Assembly (NCBI GenBank): GCA_013396915.1
Contig: VWZL01001934.1
Location: 686,661-750,660 of the forward strand
Source of the DNA: Stercorarius parasiticus
Taxonomy: Eukaryota; Chordata; Aves; Charadriiformes; Stercorariidae
DNA: 64,000 nucleotides
Reading direction: 5' to 3'
Program-made: the position numbers and the translations under genes
Part shown: positions 61,601 to 64,000 of the stretch, piece by piece
How the letters are laid out: each line of letters begins with the position of its first letter
Numbering within the stretch: position 1 is the first letter of the stretch
Notes under the pieces: generated by a model
What the model was told of the DNA's origin: nothing
Seen by the model: the letters and a program-made list of their open reading frames with translations, nothing else
Databases searched by the model: none

Positions 61601-64000
61601 CCCAAAGCCACAGTCCTCGCTGCGTAAGAAGAGCCAGACCTTAATGCTGTAGGAAGTGCAAAATGCTTCCAGGAAAAAAAAAAACAAAAAACAACAAAAC
61701 ACAAAGCCAAACGAACAAACACTGCAATAACCCAAAATTAGAAAGACTTCAAGAATGCCCCCCCTTGCCTGATATAGCACATCTGTCTGGCTAGAGCACC
61801 GCTCCAGAGATTGCCCAGCTGCTCGTCCCAATAGCAGAGCACATGGCTAAAATATGTAGCAAAGAGAAAACAGAACCCCAGACTGACAGAGACAGTGTGC
61901 AGGAGCGCTTCAGCCGGAGCTCTGTCTGAGGAGGGAACAGACACAGCACTGTTAGAAATGCTATCTCCTACTTCAGAGGAAGGGAAACAGCACATTAAGC
62001 CCTGGAAGCTCTCCAGGGCCCAGCAGAGGACTATTGAGCAGTGAGGAACTGAACGTTTTCTTGTTCACCTGGGAACACGCTTGGGCTTACGGGACAAGCA
62101 GGGGGAACAAGAGATGCTCCTGTCCTGGGGTCCTACATTTGGCTCTCAGCAGAGCCAAGCTAAGGACAGGAAGCACCGTGAACAGATATATACCATGTCC
62201 ATCCGCATCCCTTCAGCTATCTCGCTTCTCCAGAGAGCCACCTCCTCCTTCCACACTTCAGCAAGCAAGAGGGGGGACTATGCCACCATTAGGGGTTGTC
62301 TTGGACCTTGGGTCAGTGTTTTTTCCTTTTTATGGGGAAGTGGGATGGGGGAAGAAAGAGCAAAAAAAGAAAAGCAGGAAAGGGGGGGGAGTTTACGAGA
62401 TGGGTTTAAGAGTCCATGCAGGCTGCCTAATAATAATTGTGCTGTGGTTTTGTCCATCTGGAGTGCAAAGACGGGACGTCAGGATTATTTTGCAAGAGAT
62501 TTGTAGCTGCTTCCACTCTCAGCGCTGGAGCAGCCCAAGCAAAGGCAGATCAGAATCAAAGTGTGGCTGAGGGAGTCTAGTATGGTACTTTTCAAGGAGG
62601 GGCAGCGGTTATCTAGATGCGCCTGCAGGCCTGCTGCATGTTATCGTGTGATCTAAAGCCCATTTGTTAGGCAAATGTTCTGTGGAGGCCACCTAGGAGC
62701 TCTTCAGCACAAGAGCTCAAGTTATCACAACTTCTGCCAGCACAGACTCACATGCAAAAGCTTGCAGCTGTTCAGCATTATCCCAGGGTTAGAAAGTTAC
62801 AGGAGACGTGCTGCTTTCTGTAGTAAGCAGAGGAAAGCAGAGTCAGCCTCTTCTCCAGCATCTCTTTCTAAAAATCAGGTCCTTAGGGGCTGGCTGTCCG
62901 CTGTTTGGAGGACTCCAAAGCATGCGGTCGTCTGTGTAACAGCATACGCTCTGCCGAGGGAGTCTCTGGATAACTAACTGCTGCCTGGGGGTTGCTGCTG
63001 AGTATTGTCCCCAAGATGGGCGCCGGATTTGCCAGTAGCTAAGCATATTTAATCACTTTTTTTCTAAAAACTCAAGATGATTTTTAAAAGGCTTTTCATT
63101 TAACCTCTTACCATCCTTTTATCCCCCTGCCCTGCATTCTACAGCAGGAAAATGCTACTCTACCAAACCAGATGAGAGCAGAATTTGAGAGAAGCGTCCA
63201 AAGTTGCCCTTCTCCAAATTCATCCTCTAATCCAGGAGAGGAATCTGGGGGGGGTGGGGGGCAGCACACTCATATTAAGCAAGATTTTTTAAATGGTCAC
63301 TTACCACAAAGCAAAGTGAGAGGAAACAAAATTAGACAGCTTGAATCACTGTCAAGAGAAAAAAAGCAAGCACTAAGAGCTCGGGTGTGCCCAAGAAAGA
63401 ACAAGTCGCTCAACTTCACAGCCCAGTCTGCATGGCCAACAAACGGGTATCAGATGGGCAAAGCCCATTTTGAGTGCACTAAGACAAGTCTGCAGTGCAG
63501 GAACCCGAACTCTGGGGTTTCAAGATGTGACTGGAAAGTCAGTGAAGTCAAAGTTTTCTCTCTGGGAAAGAGAAAAAAAAAAAAAAAAACAAAGAAGAAA
63601 AGAAAAATCACTGAACCTTTGCCTTTCCTTACCATACCACACTCAAGCCACCTTGCCAAGTTGGATCCAGGCTTTGAGACAGTCGGTTGTCGGTGGTGCC
63701 CAGACTCATTGCCGGAGGCTCAAGCAGGTCTGTGCTTGCCCTCCGCCAGCTAGAAGGACCAGCGGCACGGTGGAAACACACCTCAGAAGGTCAGACGGTT
63801 TTGTGCCAACTTTCTGCCTTGCAGATGGGACAGACGATACTGGTGAGACTACTACAATACCTTTAGCAAAGATTCCCCTTCCTTGTGGGGTTTCCAGACC
63901 CATCTGTTAGAAATATGCTTTCAGCTGGCCGCAGAGGTTTCTATTGATGTTCTGCCAAAGCACAGCACATGGCCTAGAGGTCCTTACAAAGAACAAAAAC
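58635..64000. other. Region upstream of the SDR exons, nothing recognised
   Basis: About 5.4 kb, probably mostly the first SDR intron. It holds A-rich low-complexity blocks (60596-60665 and 61673-61700) and poly-A runs near 63569. No exon with family similarity was found on either strand. Open frames of 144-193 codons near 60.3, 62.0 and 63.2 kb run through low-complexity sequence and are judged chance. Confidence 0.5.
60381..60392 (-). promoter_or_regulatory. YY1-like motif
   Basis: The minus strand reads CAAAATGGCCGC, close to the YY1 consensus AANATGGCGGC often seen at promoters. No CpG island or first exon accompanies it, so its role is uncertain. Confidence 0.2.

Noticed and set aside
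62034..63753. Plus-strand frames of 178 and 193 codons near the right end.
   Set aside because: They run through poly-G and poly-A tracts (GGGGG, KKKKK translations) and have no recognisable family or splice structure.
1..64000. tRNA, rRNA or other structured RNA genes.
   Set aside because: I saw no stretch with tRNA box A/B spacing and clover-leaf complementarity. A covariance-model search (Infernal, tRNAscan) would be needed to exclude snoRNAs.

Overview
The window looks like bird nuclear DNA. It holds spliced vertebrate genes with long AT-rich introns, CR1 retroposon tails ending in the ATTCTATG-type repeat typical of sauropsids, and old MIR-like SINE relics. It has no bacterial, organellar or CRISPR-like organisation. 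The species cannot be named from the sequence alone.

Three protein-coding genes can be built, all on the minus strand and head to tail. MXRA8 (13464-31764) has ten coding exons and 436 residues. Every splice site and phase closes, from a start at 31764 to a stop at 13464. It encodes a type I membrane protein with two Ig-like V domains, one transmembrane helix and a short basic-acidic tail. AURKAIP1 (49972-52025, with a 5' non-coding exon in a CpG island near 52.6 kb) has three coding exons and 202 residues. It is the mitochondrial small-subunit ribosomal protein mS38. A classical short-chain dehydrogenase of the C-factor/sniffer type (55245-58482) has five exons in the window. Its first exon, with the cofactor-binding glycine motif, is not found and is probably beyond position 64000. 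The adjacent MXRA8-AURKAIP1 pair matches the human 1p36.33 order DVL1-MXRA8-AURKAIP1-CCNL2. The dehydrogenase sits where CCNL2 would be expected from the human order.

Layout: 1-1485 is GC-rich and broken by a 781-base assembly gap. 1486-2232 is a large inverted repeat with LTR-like ends. 2233 to about 13100 has no recognisable gene. About 13120-31830 is the MXRA8 transcription unit, with a 7.0-kb first intron. About 31830-49340 is a gene desert with one CR1 tail and MIR relics. 49340-52640 is AURKAIP1. 52796-54034 holds two CR1 insertions in the same orientation. 54600-58482 is the dehydrogenase. 58483-64000 holds a TA/CA microsatellite and no recognised exon.

The genes are not a functional operon. 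MXRA8 acts at the cell surface and junctions (its mammalian orthologs are entry receptors for arthritogenic alphaviruses), AURKAIP1 acts in mitochondrial translation, and the dehydrogenase is probably a cytosolic NAD(P)-dependent reductase. I did not find a clearly new biological system. The points most worth a second look are the LTR-like foldback, the exon architecture of the bird MXRA8 gene, a predicted overlapping upstream ORF in AURKAIP1, the dehydrogenase in an unexpected syntenic place, and the internally deleted CR1 with direct-repeat flanks.
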